A stretch of DNA of 64,000 nucleotides, taken from the NCBI RefSeq assembly GCF_003367195.1, contig NZ_QRGO01000003.1, positions 124,001-188,000 on the forward strand. Reading direction: 5' to 3'. The notes under the pieces were generated by a model. The model had not been told where the DNA came from. It did no database searches and worked only from the letters and a program-made list of their open reading frames with translations. The DNA is from Undibacter mobilis. GTDB lineage: Bacteria; Pseudomonadota; Alphaproteobacteria; Rhizobiales; Xanthobacteraceae. Below, piece by piece: positions 53,565 through 63,129 of the stretch. The position numbers were made by a program, and so were the translations under genes. The stretch's first letter is position 1, and each line of letters begins with the position of its first letter.

Positions 53565-55187
53565 TCAGCCCTGCAAACCCGGCGCTTCGTAGCCCGTGCG
53601 GGCGACGTATTCGGTGTAGCCGCCGCCATAGGCGTGGACGCCATCGGGCGTCAGCTCGAGCACGCGGTTCGACAGCGCGGCGAGAAAATGCCGGTCGTGC
53701 GACACGAACAGCATGGTGCCTTCGTATTTCGACAGCGCCTCGATCAGCATTTCCTTGGTCGCCATGTCGAGATGGTTGGTCGGCTCGTCGAGCACCAGGA
53801 AATTCGGCGGATCGTAGAGCATGATGGCCATCACCAGACGCGCCTTTTCGCCGCCGGACAGAACGCGGCATTTCTTCTCGACGTCGTCGCCGGAGAATCC
53901 GAAGCAGCCGGCCAGCGAGCGCAGCGAGCCGATGCTGGCCTGCGGGAACGTGTATTCGAGCTGTTCGAACACCGTGCGCTCGCCGTCGAGCAGGTCCATG
54001 GCGTGCTGGGCGAAGTAACCCATCTTCACGCTGCCGCCGACCGTGACAGTGCCGCCATCGGGTTCGGCCGTGCCGGCGATGAGCTTGAGCAAGGTCGATT
54101 TGCCGGCCCCGTTGACGCCCATGACGCACCAGCGATCCTGCCGCCGGATCGAGAAGTCGAGGCCTTCGTAGATGCGGCGGTTACCGTAGGCCTTGCCGAC
54201 GTCCTTGAGGATAGCGACGTCCTCACCGGAGCGCGGCGCGGGCGGAAAATCGAAACTGACACTCTGGCGCCGGCGCGGCGGCTCGACGCGCTCGATCTTG
54301 TCGAGCTTCTTCACCCGGCTCTGCACCTGCGCGGCATGCGACGCCCTCGCCTTGAAGCGCTCGATGAAGCGGATTTCCTTGGCCAGCATCGCCTGCTGGC
54401 GCTCGAACTGCGCCTGCTGCTGCTTCTCGTTCAGCGCGCGCTGCTGCTCGTAGAATTCGTAATTGCCGGAAAAGGACGTCAGCGCACCGCCATCGATCTC
54501 GACGATCTTGTTGACGATGCGATTCATAAACTCACGGTCATGCGACGTCATCATCAGCATGCCGTCGTAGTCCTTGAGAAATTTCTCGAGCCAGATCAGG
54601 CTCTCGATGTCGAGATGGTTCGAGGGCTCGTCGAGCAGCATGGCGTCGGGCTTCATCAACAGAATACGGGCCAGCGCGACGCGCATCTTCCAGCCGCCTG
54701 AAAGCTTGCCGACATCGCCGTCCATCATCTCCTGCGTGAAGCTGAGGCCGGCCAGCACTTCGCGCGCACGGGCGTCCAGCGCATAGCCGTCCAGTTCGGA
54801 GAAGCGTTGCTGCACTTCGCCGTAGCGCTCGATGATTGTGTCCATCTCGTCAGCGCGGTCTGGATCGGCCATGGCCGTTTCCAGCTCTTTGAGCTCGGCG
54901 GCGACTTCGCTGACCGGGCCGACACCGTCCATCACTTCGGCGACGGCGCTGCGGCCCGCCATCTCGCCGACATCCTGGCTGAAATAGCCGATGGTGACGC
55001 CGCGATCGACGACCACCTGCCCCTCGTCCGGCGCCTCCTGCCCGGTGATCATGCGAAACAAGGTCGATTTGCCAGCGCCGTTGGGGCCGACAAGGCCGAC
55101 CTTCTCCGCGCGGTGCAACGCAGCCGAGGCCTCGATGAACAGGATCTGGTGGCCGTTCTGCTTGCTGATGTTATCGAGGCGGATCAT
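53565..55187 (-). CDS. ABC-F family ATPase (YbiT/Uup-like)
   Basis: A protein of 540 residues with two ABC domains and no membrane segment. Walker A motifs are GPNGAGKS (34-41) and, in the second domain, GVNGAGKS; signature motifs are KLSGGWKMR and VLSGGEKAR; Walker B motifs are MLLDEPSNHLD and LVLDEPTNHLD. The linker (about 240-320) is the charged, ribosome-interacting type. It resembles YbiT, a translation-associated ATPase. An antibiotic-resistance role is not supported by context. It ends one base after mazG, convergent. Confidence 0.92.
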   Translation of the reverse strand: MIRLDNISKQNGHQILFIEASAALHRAEKVGLVGPNGAGKSTLFRMITGQEAPDEGQVVVDRGVTIGYFSQDVGEMAGRSAVAEVMDGVGPVSEVAAELKELETAMADPDRADEMDTIIERYGEVQQRFSELDGYALDARAREVLAGLSFTQEMMDGDVGKLSGGWKMRVALARILLMKPDAMLLDEPSNHLDIESLIWLEKFLKDYDGMLMMTSHDREFMNRIVNKIVEIDGGALTSFSGNYEFYEQQRALNEKQQQAQFERQQAMLAKEIRFIERFKARASHAAQVQSRVKKLDKIERVEPPRRRQSVSFDFPPAPRSGEDVAILKDVGKAYGNRRIYEGLDFSIRRQDRWCVMGVNGAGKSTLLKLIAGTAEPDGGTVTVGGSVKMGYFAQHAMDLLDGERTVFEQLEYTFPQASIGSLRSLAGCFGFSGDDVEKKCRVLSGGEKARLVMAIMLYDPPNFLVLDEPTNHLDMATKEMLIEALSKYEGTMLFVSHDRHFLAALSNRVLELTPDGVHAYGGGYTEYVARTGYEAPGLQG

Positions 55188-55319
55188 GGGAGTGAATATC
55201 CGGAGGAAGGAGCGGCGGTTTCAAGCGACGCGACGTTCTCGAACGCCATAGCGCGCCAGACTTTTGCGCCGGTTTTCATGATGGTTTGATGATGGATGCG
55301 TGAGGTGGCGCAGGAACAG

Positions 55320-56663
55320 CTACAGCGCGAATTTCGCCCTCACCTGTCCGGCCTTGTCGGGCGTCGCGCGGACGGTGACCGACACATGGCCCTCCTCGTC
55401 CGTGGTCTTGTCGAGAACTTCGGTATGGCGATAGAGCCAGCTCAGGCCGGCCCCGTCAGTGCCGTCGAGCGTCACTGACAATGTCTGCCGACTTTCGCCA
55501 AGCCGGTTTTCGATTGCCCCCGTGAGGTCATCGATGCCCTCGCCGGTCAGCGCGGAGACGACGATCGGCGCGCGCTCCGGGGCCTGCCGGGCGGCGAGAT
55601 TGTGGATACGCTCGCGGCCCTCGGCGTCGAGCGCGTCGATCTTGTTCCAGACTTCGATGATGCGCCGGTCGGTCGGCTCGATGCCGAGCTCACCGAGCAC
55701 TTTGGCGACGTCCGCCGACTGCGCGCCGGTGTCCTCGTGCGACATGTCGCGGACATGCAGGATGATGTCGGCTTCGATCACTTCTTCCAGCGTGGCACGG
55801 AAGGCCGCAACCAGCATGGTCGGCAAATCGGAGATGAAGCCGACGGTATCGGACAGGATGATGCGCGTGCCGTGCGGCAGATCGATCGAGCGCAAGGTGG
55901 GATCGAGCGTGGCGAACAGCATGTCGGCCGACAGCACGCTGGCCGCCGTCATCCGGTTAAACAAGGTCGATTTGCCGGCGTTGGTGTAACCGACCAGCGC
56001 AACGATCGGATAAGGCACGCGCTTGCGGCTCTCGCGATGCAGCTTGCGGGTGCGCTTGACCTTCTCCAGATCGCTTTCGATCTTGCCGATGCGTTCCGAC
56101 AGCATGCGCCGGTCGGCTTCGATCTGGGTTTCGCCGGGGCCGCCGAGGAAGCCGAAGCCGCCGCGCTGGCGCTCGAGATGCGTCCAGGAACGAACCAGAC
56201 GGCCCTTCTGATAAGTCAGATGCGCGTGCTCGACCTGCAGCGCGCCTTCCTTGGTGCGGGCGCGACGGCCAAAGATTTCAAGGATCAAACCGGTGCGGTC
56301 GATGACCTTGGCGTTCCAGGCCTTCTCCAAGTTCTTCTGCTGCACCGGAGAAATCGGGCAATCCATGATCACCACGGAAGCCTCGTGGCCTTTCACCAGA
56401 CCGGCAATCTCATCGACCTTGCCGGAGCCGATATAGGTTGCGGGCTTGACCGCCTGCAGCGGCACCAGACCGCCCTCGACGACGTCGAGGTCGATGGCGC
56501 GCGCCAGCCCCATGGCCTCTTCGAGGCGCGCATCGGGCGTGCGGGTGTCGGCCGCGGCGCCGCCATGACCACGCAGATAGGGTTCGATGACAAGCGCGCG
56601 TCCGCTGCCTGACCCAGAGGGAGTCAGCAGGTCCGCACTCTTGTCGCGATCACGCAGTTCCAA
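55320..56663 (-). CDS. hflX: GTPase HflX
   Basis: A protein of 447 residues. HflX splits stalled ribosomes after stress. The N-terminal domain has the GKVDEIAGLV and GPGETQIEADRR elements; the G domain has G1 GYTNAGKS (225-232), G3 DTVGFI and G4 NKID. The start is a TTG at 56663, eight bases after the hfq stop, with a purine-rich GGAAAAGG in the end of hfq as likely ribosome binding site. No in-frame ATG gives a better fit. hfq-hflX is a long-known pairing. Confidence 0.94.
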   Translation of the reverse strand: MELRDRDKSADLLTPSGSGSGRALVIEPYLRGHGGAAADTRTPDARLEEAMGLARAIDLDVVEGGLVPLQAVKPATYIGSGKVDEIAGLVKGHEASVVIMDCPISPVQQKNLEKAWNAKVIDRTGLILEIFGRRARTKEGALQVEHAHLTYQKGRLVRSWTHLERQRGGFGFLGGPGETQIEADRRMLSERIGKIESDLEKVKRTRKLHRESRKRVPYPIVALVGYTNAGKSTLFNRMTAASVLSADMLFATLDPTLRSIDLPHGTRIILSDTVGFISDLPTMLVAAFRATLEEVIEADIILHVRDMSHEDTGAQSADVAKVLGELGIEPTDRRIIEVWNKIDALDAEGRERIHNLAARQAPERAPIVVSALTGEGIDDLTGAIENRLGESRQTLSVTLDGTDGAGLSWLYRHTEVLDKTTDEEGHVSVTVRATPDKAGQVRAKFAL

Positions 56664-56670
56664 TTAGAAA

Positions 56671-56931
56671 TTATGCCTTTTCCGGCGTCAGCGGCTCTTC
56701 GCCGCCTTCAAACAACTGGATCGGATGTCCGGGCATGATGGTCGAGATCGCGTGCTTGTAGACAAGCTGCGAATGCCCGTCCCGACGCAACAGGACGCAG
56801 AAGTTATCGAACCAGGTGACGACGCCTTGCAGTTTCACGCCGTTGACCAGAAAGATGGTCAGCGGAATCTTTGCCTTGCGGACGTGATTGAGAAACGTGT
56901 CTTGAAGGTTCTGCGCTCTTTCGGCGGCCAT
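56671..56931 (-). CDS. hfq: RNA chaperone Hfq
   Basis: A protein of 86 residues. Both Sm motifs are intact: [20 protein letters not shown] with [20 protein letters not shown], and the second [10 protein letters not shown]. The C-terminal tail is short (EEPLTPEKA), as in other alphaproteobacteria. The ATG at 56931 gives the usual MAAERAQ beginning; an ATG at 56958 would add nine residues and has no visible advantage. It is cotranscribed with hflX. Confidence 0.96.
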   Translation of the reverse strand: MAAERAQNLQDTFLNHVRKAKIPLTIFLVNGVKLQGVVTWFDNFCVLLRRDGHSQLVYKHAISTIMPGHPIQLFEGGEEPLTPEKA

Positions 56932-57156
56932 GGCCGTGGTCCATTTTTTAGCTCGCATCTTAACGCGCGAGACAATCGTTGCCCTTTAGCCCTCGCTTGC
57001 CTGCCACTCTCCCCACACGAGCGGCAGAATCCGAGGCCCGGGAGCCTCCATTAGATGGCACCATGCCTGTTCGCGCAAGCGGAACATTCGCTATTGGCCT
57101 GCAAGTCACTGAAATATGGACCATTTTGGCGCATTTTTGAGCCGATTTCCGGTCCG

Positions 57157-58014
57157 TCAGGTGAACTCGGCCTTGCTGTGATAGTCACGGCGCAGACCGC
57201 GCGCGACAAGGCCCGGGGCGCCGTTCCCCACGGGCCGGCCATCGATCTGCGTCACCGGCATAACCGACTGGCTGGCCGAAGTGATGAAGGCCTCTCGGGC
57301 TGCATAGGCCTCCTCGACCGTGAAGGCCCGTTCCTCAAAACCCAGCCCCTGCTCTGCGACCAGATCGAGCACCACCGAACGGGTCACGCCCGGCAGGATC
57401 TCGCCGGCAAGCGGCCGCGTCACCAGCACGCCGTCCCGGGTGACGATCCAGGCTGACGATGACGCACCCTCGGTAACGTAGCCCTTGGCGTCGACCAGCC
57501 AGGCCTCCTGCGCGCCCTTGTCGCGCGCGGCCTGTTTGGCCAGTACGTTCGGCAGCAACGACACCGATTTGATATCGACATGGCGCCAGCGCTCATCCGG
57601 CACGGTGACGACGGCAATGCCTTTGTCGGCGCGGGCCTCGATCTTGCTCAGATCGTTGCTGCGCGCGGTGACGACCAGAGTCGGCGGCGTACCCTCCGGC
57701 GGAAACGGAAAGTCGCGCCGTATGGCGCCGCGCGATACCTGCACGTAAACGACGCCGTTGACGACGCGGTTGCGGCGGATGGTCTCGCGCATGACGACCG
57801 CCAGCGCGCGCTCGGTGAGCGGTCGCGCCATATTCAACAGATCGAGCGAACGCTGCAGGCGCGCCATGTGGCGGCGCTCGTCAACCAGTTTGCCGCCGAT
57901 GATCTCGCAGACCTCGTAGACGCTGTCGGCAAACTGGAAGCCGCGGTCGTCGATGGACACGCCGGCTTCGGCATGCGGCAGATAGCGGCCGTTGACGTAA
58001 GCAATGCGGGACAT
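57157..58014 (-). CDS. dat: D-amino-acid transaminase (fold type IV PLP enzyme)
   Basis: A protein of 285 residues. It converts D-alanine and 2-oxoglutarate to pyruvate and D-glutamate. The PLP lysine is K149 in VDIKSVSLLPNVLAKQ, and the substrate-binding region EGASSSAWIVTRDG is family-typical. N-terminal YVNGRYLPHAEAGVSIDDRGFQFADSVYEV matches D-amino-acid transaminase more than branched-chain forms. Its presence between ntrX and hfq is the standard arrangement in related genomes. Confidence 0.92.
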   Translation of the reverse strand: MSRIAYVNGRYLPHAEAGVSIDDRGFQFADSVYEVCEIIGGKLVDERRHMARLQRSLDLLNMARPLTERALAVVMRETIRRNRVVNGVVYVQVSRGAIRRDFPFPPEGTPPTLVVTARSNDLSKIEARADKGIAVVTVPDERWRHVDIKSVSLLPNVLAKQAARDKGAQEAWLVDAKGYVTEGASSSAWIVTRDGVLVTRPLAGEILPGVTRSVVLDLVAEQGLGFEERAFTVEEAYAAREAFITSASQSVMPVTQIDGRPVGNGAPGLVARGLRRDYHSKAEFT

Positions 58015-58039
58015 GTTGTTTATTCCCGCGCGCTTTCCG

Positions 58040-58086
58040 CCTCATCCTTCGAGACGCGCTCCTGCGGAGCGCTCCTCAGGACGAGG
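58040..58086. repeat. Palindromic intergenic repeat (family B, copy 2)
   Basis: CCTCATCCT / AGGACGAGG outer arms flank a perfect inner stem GCGCTCC-TGC-GGAGCGC (58056-58072). Shared segments with the copy at 36601-36642 are CATCCTTCGAGACGCGC and CTCCTCAGGA. It lies in the dat-ntrX gap. Confidence 0.82.
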
Positions 58087-58111
58087 CCGAGAGAGCCTGC
58101 AAAGCGAAACA

Positions 58112-59479
58112 TCACCCGATCCCCAGCGCCTTGAGCTTGCGGTGCAGCGCCGAGCGCTCCATGCCGACAAATTCGGCGGTGCGTGAGATGTTGCCGCCGA
58201 AGCGGGAAATCTGCGCCACCAGATATTCACGCTCGAACACTTCGCGGGCGTCGCGTAGCGGCAGGCCCATCAGTTGCTCGCCGCCATTGCCGTTCGGCAT
58301 CGCCGGCACCATCGAGCCGACATCCTGCGGCAGCATAGAGGCATCGATCACCGCGTCCGGATCGCCGCCGGCCAGAATCATCAGGCGCTCGATGTTGTTG
58401 CGAAGCTGGCGCACATTGCCGGGCCAGTTGTGCGACTGCAGCACCGCCATGGCATCCTCGCCGATACGGCGCCTGGGCAGACCGGTCGACTGCGAAATCT
58501 GGTCCATGAAATAGTCGATCAACTCCGGGATGTCCTCACGGCGCTCCGACAAGGCCGGCACGCGCACCGGAACCACTGACAGGCGGTGATACAGGTCCTC
58601 GCGGAATTGCCCCTGCGCGATCGCGGATTCGAGATTGCGCGCGGTCGATGCGACGATGCGCACATCGACGGCCACCTTGGCGGAGCCGCCGACGCGGCTG
58701 AAGGTCTGATCAACCAGCACGCGCAGGATCTTGTTCTGGGTTTCGCGCGGCAGATCGGCAACGTCGTCAATGAAAAGCGTACCGCCGTGCGCCTCTTCCA
58801 GCGCACCCGGTTTGCGCGGCTCGGTGCCGCTCGCTTCGACGCCGAACAGCTCGGTCTCCATGCGCTCCGGCGTAATGGCCGCAGCGTTGATGACGATGAA
58901 CGGCCCGCTGGTGCGCTGTGACAATTGATGCATGGTGCGCGCAGCCAGTTCCTTGCCGGCGCCGGAGGGGCCGACGATGAGCACGCGGCTGTTGGTCGGC
59001 GCGACGCGGTCAATCGCCTGGCGCAGGCTCGACATCGCCTGCGAGCGGCCCACCAGGGTCGATGGCGTCGGCGCCAGTTGTTTGAGTTGCCGCACCTCGC
59101 GTTTGAGCCGCGAGGTCTCCAGCGCGCGTTCGGCGACGAGCACCAGGCGGTCGGCCTTGAACGGCTTTTCGATGAAGTCGTAGGCGCCCTGCTTGATGGC
59201 GGCGACCGCGGTTTCGATATTGCCGTGGCCCGAGATCATCACCACCGGAATTTCCGGATGCTCCGACTTGAGGATGGTCAGCAACTGCAGACCATCAAGC
59301 TTTGAGCCCTGCAGCCAGATGTCGAGGAAGATGAGGTGCGGCCGCCGCGTGACGATCGAGGCCATCGCATCGTCGCTGTTGCGCGCGGTGCGGGCCGTAA
59401 AGCCTTCGTCCTCGAGAATGCCGGCGACGAGATCGCGAATATCGGCTTCGTCATCGACGATGAGAATTTCTGCTGCCAT
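58112..59479 (-). CDS. ntrX: Nitrogen response regulator NtrX
   Basis: A protein of 455 residues. The receiver domain has the phosphoacceptor D53 (FLDIWLQG). The AAA+ domain has Walker A GPSGAGKE at 170-177. The sigma54-contact loop has no GAFTGA; it reads ELFGVEASGTEPRKPGALEEA (210-230). The Walker B acidic pair is DD (FIDDV) where ntrC here has DE (FLDEI). A Fis-type helix-turn-helix (GGNISRTAEFVGMERSALHRKLKAL) ends the protein. Activation through sigma54 is therefore doubtful. It starts 6 bp after the ntrY stop. Confidence 0.95.
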   Translation of the reverse strand: MAAEILIVDDEADIRDLVAGILEDEGFTARTARNSDDAMASIVTRRPHLIFLDIWLQGSKLDGLQLLTILKSEHPEIPVVMISGHGNIETAVAAIKQGAYDFIEKPFKADRLVLVAERALETSRLKREVRQLKQLAPTPSTLVGRSQAMSSLRQAIDRVAPTNSRVLIVGPSGAGKELAARTMHQLSQRTSGPFIVINAAAITPERMETELFGVEASGTEPRKPGALEEAHGGTLFIDDVADLPRETQNKILRVLVDQTFSRVGGSAKVAVDVRIVASTARNLESAIAQGQFREDLYHRLSVVPVRVPALSERREDIPELIDYFMDQISQSTGLPRRRIGEDAMAVLQSHNWPGNVRQLRNNIERLMILAGGDPDAVIDASMLPQDVGSMVPAMPNGNGGEQLMGLPLRDAREVFEREYLVAQISRFGGNISRTAEFVGMERSALHRKLKALGIG

Positions 59480-59485
59480 GGGCCG

Positions 59486-61765
59486 TTACTCGATTGTTCT
59501 TGCTGTTTCGGCCGCGGCAGACGCGACCTTCGTGGTGTCTGACTCGGGTGTCGGGCCCGGTTTGCCGGTGGCGGAAAAGCGCATCCGCATCCACGCGCCA
59601 CGCTGGCCGGGAATTTTGTCGGTAGCATCGCGCAATTCGAGCGCACCGCCATGCTCCTCAAGAATGCGCCCGACGATGGCAAGGCCAAGGCCGGTGCCCT
59701 TCTCGCGCGTCGTGACGTAAGGCTCCATCAGCCGGTTGCGGTTTTCCTTGGGCAGGCCGATACCGTTATCGACGACGTCAATGACGATGTTATCGCCTTC
59801 GCGCGCGACGAAAACGCGGATCGTGCCTTTCCAGCCGTCCTTGCGCTCTTCGTCCGGCACGGCGGCGACGGCCTCGGTGGCGTTCTTGATGATGTTGGTG
59901 AGCGCCTGCGAGATCAGGCGACGATCGAACTGGGCCTGCAGCGGCTCCTCGGCAATTTCGGCCGAGATGTCGAGGTCGGCATTGCCGACACGCTGCAGGA
60001 ATACAGCTTGGCGAACCGCATCGGCAACGTCTTCGCCGACGATCACGGGTTTGGGCATGCGCGCGAATTTGGAGAACTCGTCGACCATCTGCCGGATGTC
60101 GTCGACCTGGCGGATGATGGTGTCGGTACACTGCTCGAACACGGCGCGGTCCTCGACAATTACCTTGCCGTATTTGCGGCGCAGCCGTTCGGCCGACAAC
60201 TGGATCGGCGTCAGCGGATTCTTGATCTCGTGGGCGATGCGCCGGGCAATGTCGGCCCAGGCCGACGAGCGCTGCGCCGTCACCAGTTCGGTGATGTCGT
60301 CGAGGGTAATGACATAGCCGTGGTTGGTGCCGCCGGAGCGCTCGCTGGTGACGCGGACCGACAGATTGCGCTCGCGTCCTGCCCGGCTGATGGTGACCTG
60401 ATCCTGTGTGCGGCCGCCATGCTTGGCCGCCAGCATGATGCCGGCGAGTTCAGGAAACACTTCGCTCAGCGGTTTGCCGACGGCCTCGGCCTCGCTATGG
60501 CCGATCAGCCGTTCGGCCGAGCGGTTGAGAATGCTGACATTGTCGAACGTATCGACGCCGATGACGCCGGCGCTGGCGCCGGCCAGCACCGCCTCGGTGA
60601 AGATACGTCGGGTATCGATGACGTCGCGCGCGCGCACCAGATCGTCGCGCTGCGTGCGCAGTTCCTGGGTCATGCGGTTGAAGGTTTCGCCGAGATGGGC
60701 GAGATCGCCTTCTGATTGCCGCACCGGCACGCGCACATAGAGATTGCCTTCGGACACGGCATTGGCCGCGCCGATCAGGCGGCGGATCGGCGCCACCAGC
60801 TTGTTGGCAAAATTGAAGCCGATCCAGACCGCCGACAACAGCACGATCAGTGCGATGACCGTGTACATCAGGCCGAAGGCGACCTGGACGCCGAAGCGCC
60901 GTTGCTCGATGGCGATATATTCGGACACGCTCGCCCGCGTTTCGCGCAGTTGCGGCACGACGCGCGGATCGAGCAGACGCGTGACGTAGAGAAAGCGGTT
61001 GTCATAGTTCTGCAGCTTGATGACCGCCGCGACGTAGTTGGTGTCGGGCAGAAGCACGAGCTGCGGTTCCTTGTCGCTGATGGTCGGCAGCGCCTCGCGT
61101 GGCGGCAGCGCGAAAGTCTGGTTCGCGCGAACATCGGCGCGTGCGATCTCCTTGAGGTCGTCGTCGAACAGGATCGCCGAGGCCAGTCCGCGCACGGCGG
61201 CCTGATAGGTCAGGAACTGCTTGAGCTGCTCGGGGCTCTCGTCGACCACCTGCTTGGCGCGGGCAAGATCGAAGGCCATCACCATGATGTCGGAGCGCAC
61301 GATCTGAGCGTGGTCGCGCAAATAGGCTTCGGCTACGACCAGCGAGTTCTCAATCGCGGCGCGGGTGCGGCTCGAGAACAGGCGGTCAAGGCCGCGGTCG
61401 AGCGTGACGCTGGCGACGATCGCCACAAGGATGGCGGGCGCGGCGGCGATGATCGAGAACAGCCCGACGATGCGGACGTGAAGCCGCGCGGCGGCGCGTC
61501 CTGAGCGCCGCGCCTGCACCACCTGCCAGACTTCGCGGACAATGATGGCCAGCAGCAGGATGACAGTCGCGGCGTTCGCCAGCAGCAGCGACACCACGAC
61601 ATAATGGGTCGGGGCGATCGGCGTTAGGTCGGCGAGCACCATGAAGGTGGCCAAAGCCGACAGCAGCGCCAGGATGACGGCGATGGGCCCGAGGATGCGG
61701 CCGCCTTCCCGCTTGGATGGCGCCGCGCCAGATAGTTCGGAGGAAGTGGCCTGGTCGAGGCTCAT
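59486..61765 (-). CDS. ntrY: Nitrogen-sensing histidine kinase NtrY
   Basis: A protein of 759 residues. The N-terminus has three or four transmembrane helices (about 25-75, 95-125) with a periplasmic sensor segment (about 130-290), then another helix (about 296-318), a HAMP domain (about 320-372), a PAS domain (about 385-495), and the kinase core. The H box has His512 (IAHEIKNPLTPIQLS), the N box is LTNIIKNATEA, and the G box is GTGLGLAIVGRILEEHGG. It is the cognate kinase of NtrX, in the same operon. Confidence 0.95.
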   Translation of the reverse strand: MSLDQATSSELSGAAPSKREGGRILGPIAVILALLSALATFMVLADLTPIAPTHYVVVSLLLANAATVILLLAIIVREVWQVVQARRSGRAAARLHVRIVGLFSIIAAAPAILVAIVASVTLDRGLDRLFSSRTRAAIENSLVVAEAYLRDHAQIVRSDIMVMAFDLARAKQVVDESPEQLKQFLTYQAAVRGLASAILFDDDLKEIARADVRANQTFALPPREALPTISDKEPQLVLLPDTNYVAAVIKLQNYDNRFLYVTRLLDPRVVPQLRETRASVSEYIAIEQRRFGVQVAFGLMYTVIALIVLLSAVWIGFNFANKLVAPIRRLIGAANAVSEGNLYVRVPVRQSEGDLAHLGETFNRMTQELRTQRDDLVRARDVIDTRRIFTEAVLAGASAGVIGVDTFDNVSILNRSAERLIGHSEAEAVGKPLSEVFPELAGIMLAAKHGGRTQDQVTISRAGRERNLSVRVTSERSGGTNHGYVITLDDITELVTAQRSSAWADIARRIAHEIKNPLTPIQLSAERLRRKYGKVIVEDRAVFEQCTDTIIRQVDDIRQMVDEFSKFARMPKPVIVGEDVADAVRQAVFLQRVGNADLDISAEIAEEPLQAQFDRRLISQALTNIIKNATEAVAAVPDEERKDGWKGTIRVFVAREGDNIVIDVVDNGIGLPKENRNRLMEPYVTTREKGTGLGLAIVGRILEEHGGALELRDATDKIPGQRGAWMRMRFSATGKPGPTPESDTTKVASAAAETARTIE

Positions 61766-61951
61766 ACGGTCGTCAGGCCCTGTGGATCGGCTTCACGGTC
61801 AAGGCAGGCTGTGGGAAGCCCGCCAGTGCCGGCGAGAATCCCCGCGAGCACTGATGCTTTTATACAACAATGTTGCCGAATTGCGACAAGACTGCGGCGT
61901 GGCTACCCACAGTTTGGGTCGATGCACAGCCGATGGGCTGGATCGCGCGCC

Positions 61952-62980
61952 CTAACCGACCAGTTCGCGGACCAGCGGCGCCACCTTGCGGCCGTAGAGC
62001 TCGATGCAACGCATCATCTTGGCGTGCGACAGCGGACCGGCGGAATACTTCATGTCGAAGCGCTGCGCGCCGAGCGCCTTGACGGTGCCGGCGATCTTTT
62101 TGGCCACGGTCTCGGGCGAACCGACATAGAGCGAGCCACCTTCGATCTCGCGCTCGAACTCAGCCTTGCCGAATGGCGGCCAGCCGCGTTCGGCACCGAT
62201 CTTGTCGCGCATGCGCTTGTAGTCGGCGAACAGCTCTTCCCGCGCCTGCGCATCAGTCTCGGCGATATAGCCGTGCGAATGCACGCCGACCGGAAGCTCC
62301 GGCTTTTTCAGTTCGGCCAGCGAGCGCCGATAAAGATCGGCATAGGGCGCAAAGCGTTTGGGATCGCCGCCGATGATCGCCAGCATCATCGGGAAACCGT
62401 AATGCACCGCGCGCATCACCGACTCCGGCGTGCCGCCGACGCCGATCCATGTCGTCAGCGGCGCGTCGAGCCTTGGATAGACGCTCTGGTTCTTGAGCGG
62501 CGGCCGCGTCGTCCCCTGCCAGGTCACGGGCTCCTGCTTCAGCACCGCGGCGTAGAGGTCCAGCTTTTCGTTGAACAGCTCCTCGTATTTGTTGAGGTCG
62601 AAGCCGAACAGCGGAAACGACTCGATGAACGAGCCGCGGCCGAGCATGACCTCGGCGCGGCCGTTCGAGGCGGCATTGAGCGTGGCAAAGCGCTGATAGA
62701 CACGGATCGGATCGTCCGAGGACAGCACCGTCACCGCGGAGCCAAGGCGGATACGTTTGGTGCGACCGGCGATGGTCGCCAGTACCATCTCGGGCGAGGA
62801 TACAGCGAAATCGGCACGGTGATGTTCGCCAACGCCGATGAAATCGACGCCCGCCTCATCGGCCAGCACGGCCTCATCGACAAGGTCGCGGATCACCTGC
62901 GCCGCGTGCAGCGGCTTGCCGTCCGGGCCGTCGGTGATATCGCCGAAAGTGTCGAGTCCGAGTTCGATTGTCTGCGCCAT
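61952..62980 (-). CDS. LLM class flavin-dependent oxidoreductase
   Basis: A protein of 342 residues, luciferase-like monooxygenase family. Features are ELGLDTFGDITD at the start, DFIGVGEHHRADF, IRLGSAVTVLSSDDPIRVYQ, and NGRAEVMLGRGSF, typical of FMN/F420-type TIM barrels. The substrate is unknown. It lies between ntrC and ntrY on the same strand, 186 bp upstream of ntrY. In many relatives ntrBC and ntrYX adjoin directly, so this gene seems to be an insertion into that series. Confidence 0.88.
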   Translation of the reverse strand: MAQTIELGLDTFGDITDGPDGKPLHAAQVIRDLVDEAVLADEAGVDFIGVGEHHRADFAVSSPEMVLATIAGRTKRIRLGSAVTVLSSDDPIRVYQRFATLNAASNGRAEVMLGRGSFIESFPLFGFDLNKYEELFNEKLDLYAAVLKQEPVTWQGTTRPPLKNQSVYPRLDAPLTTWIGVGGTPESVMRAVHYGFPMMLAIIGGDPKRFAPYADLYRRSLAELKKPELPVGVHSHGYIAETDAQAREELFADYKRMRDKIGAERGWPPFGKAEFEREIEGGSLYVGSPETVAKKIAGTVKALGAQRFDMKYSAGPLSHAKMMRCIELYGRKVAPLVRELVG

Positions 62981-63058
62981 GATGGTCTGCCCCGTAATGC
63001 CACCGCCTATCTAGCGGCGTGAGTATCGGGAGCAAGTAGGCACATCCCGGTGACTGTC

Positions 63059-63092
63059 ATTCCGGGGCGCCGCGCAGCGGCGAACCCGGAAT
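63059..63092. repeat. Palindromic intergenic repeat (family D)
   Basis: ATTCCGGG / CCCGGAAT outer arms surround a perfect GCCGC-GCA-GCGGC stem. It lies 37 bp beyond the ntrC stop, between ntrC and the LLM gene. The element resembles one I recall in Bradyrhizobium-type genomes. Confidence 0.75.
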
Positions 63093-63129
63093 TCAGAACC
63101 AGTCTCCGTGCTTAGCGCTGGATTCCGGA

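Noticed and set aside
52631..53644. Minus-strand open frame opposite mazG
   Set aside because: MazG domains on the plus strand are clear; the antisense frame has no motif.
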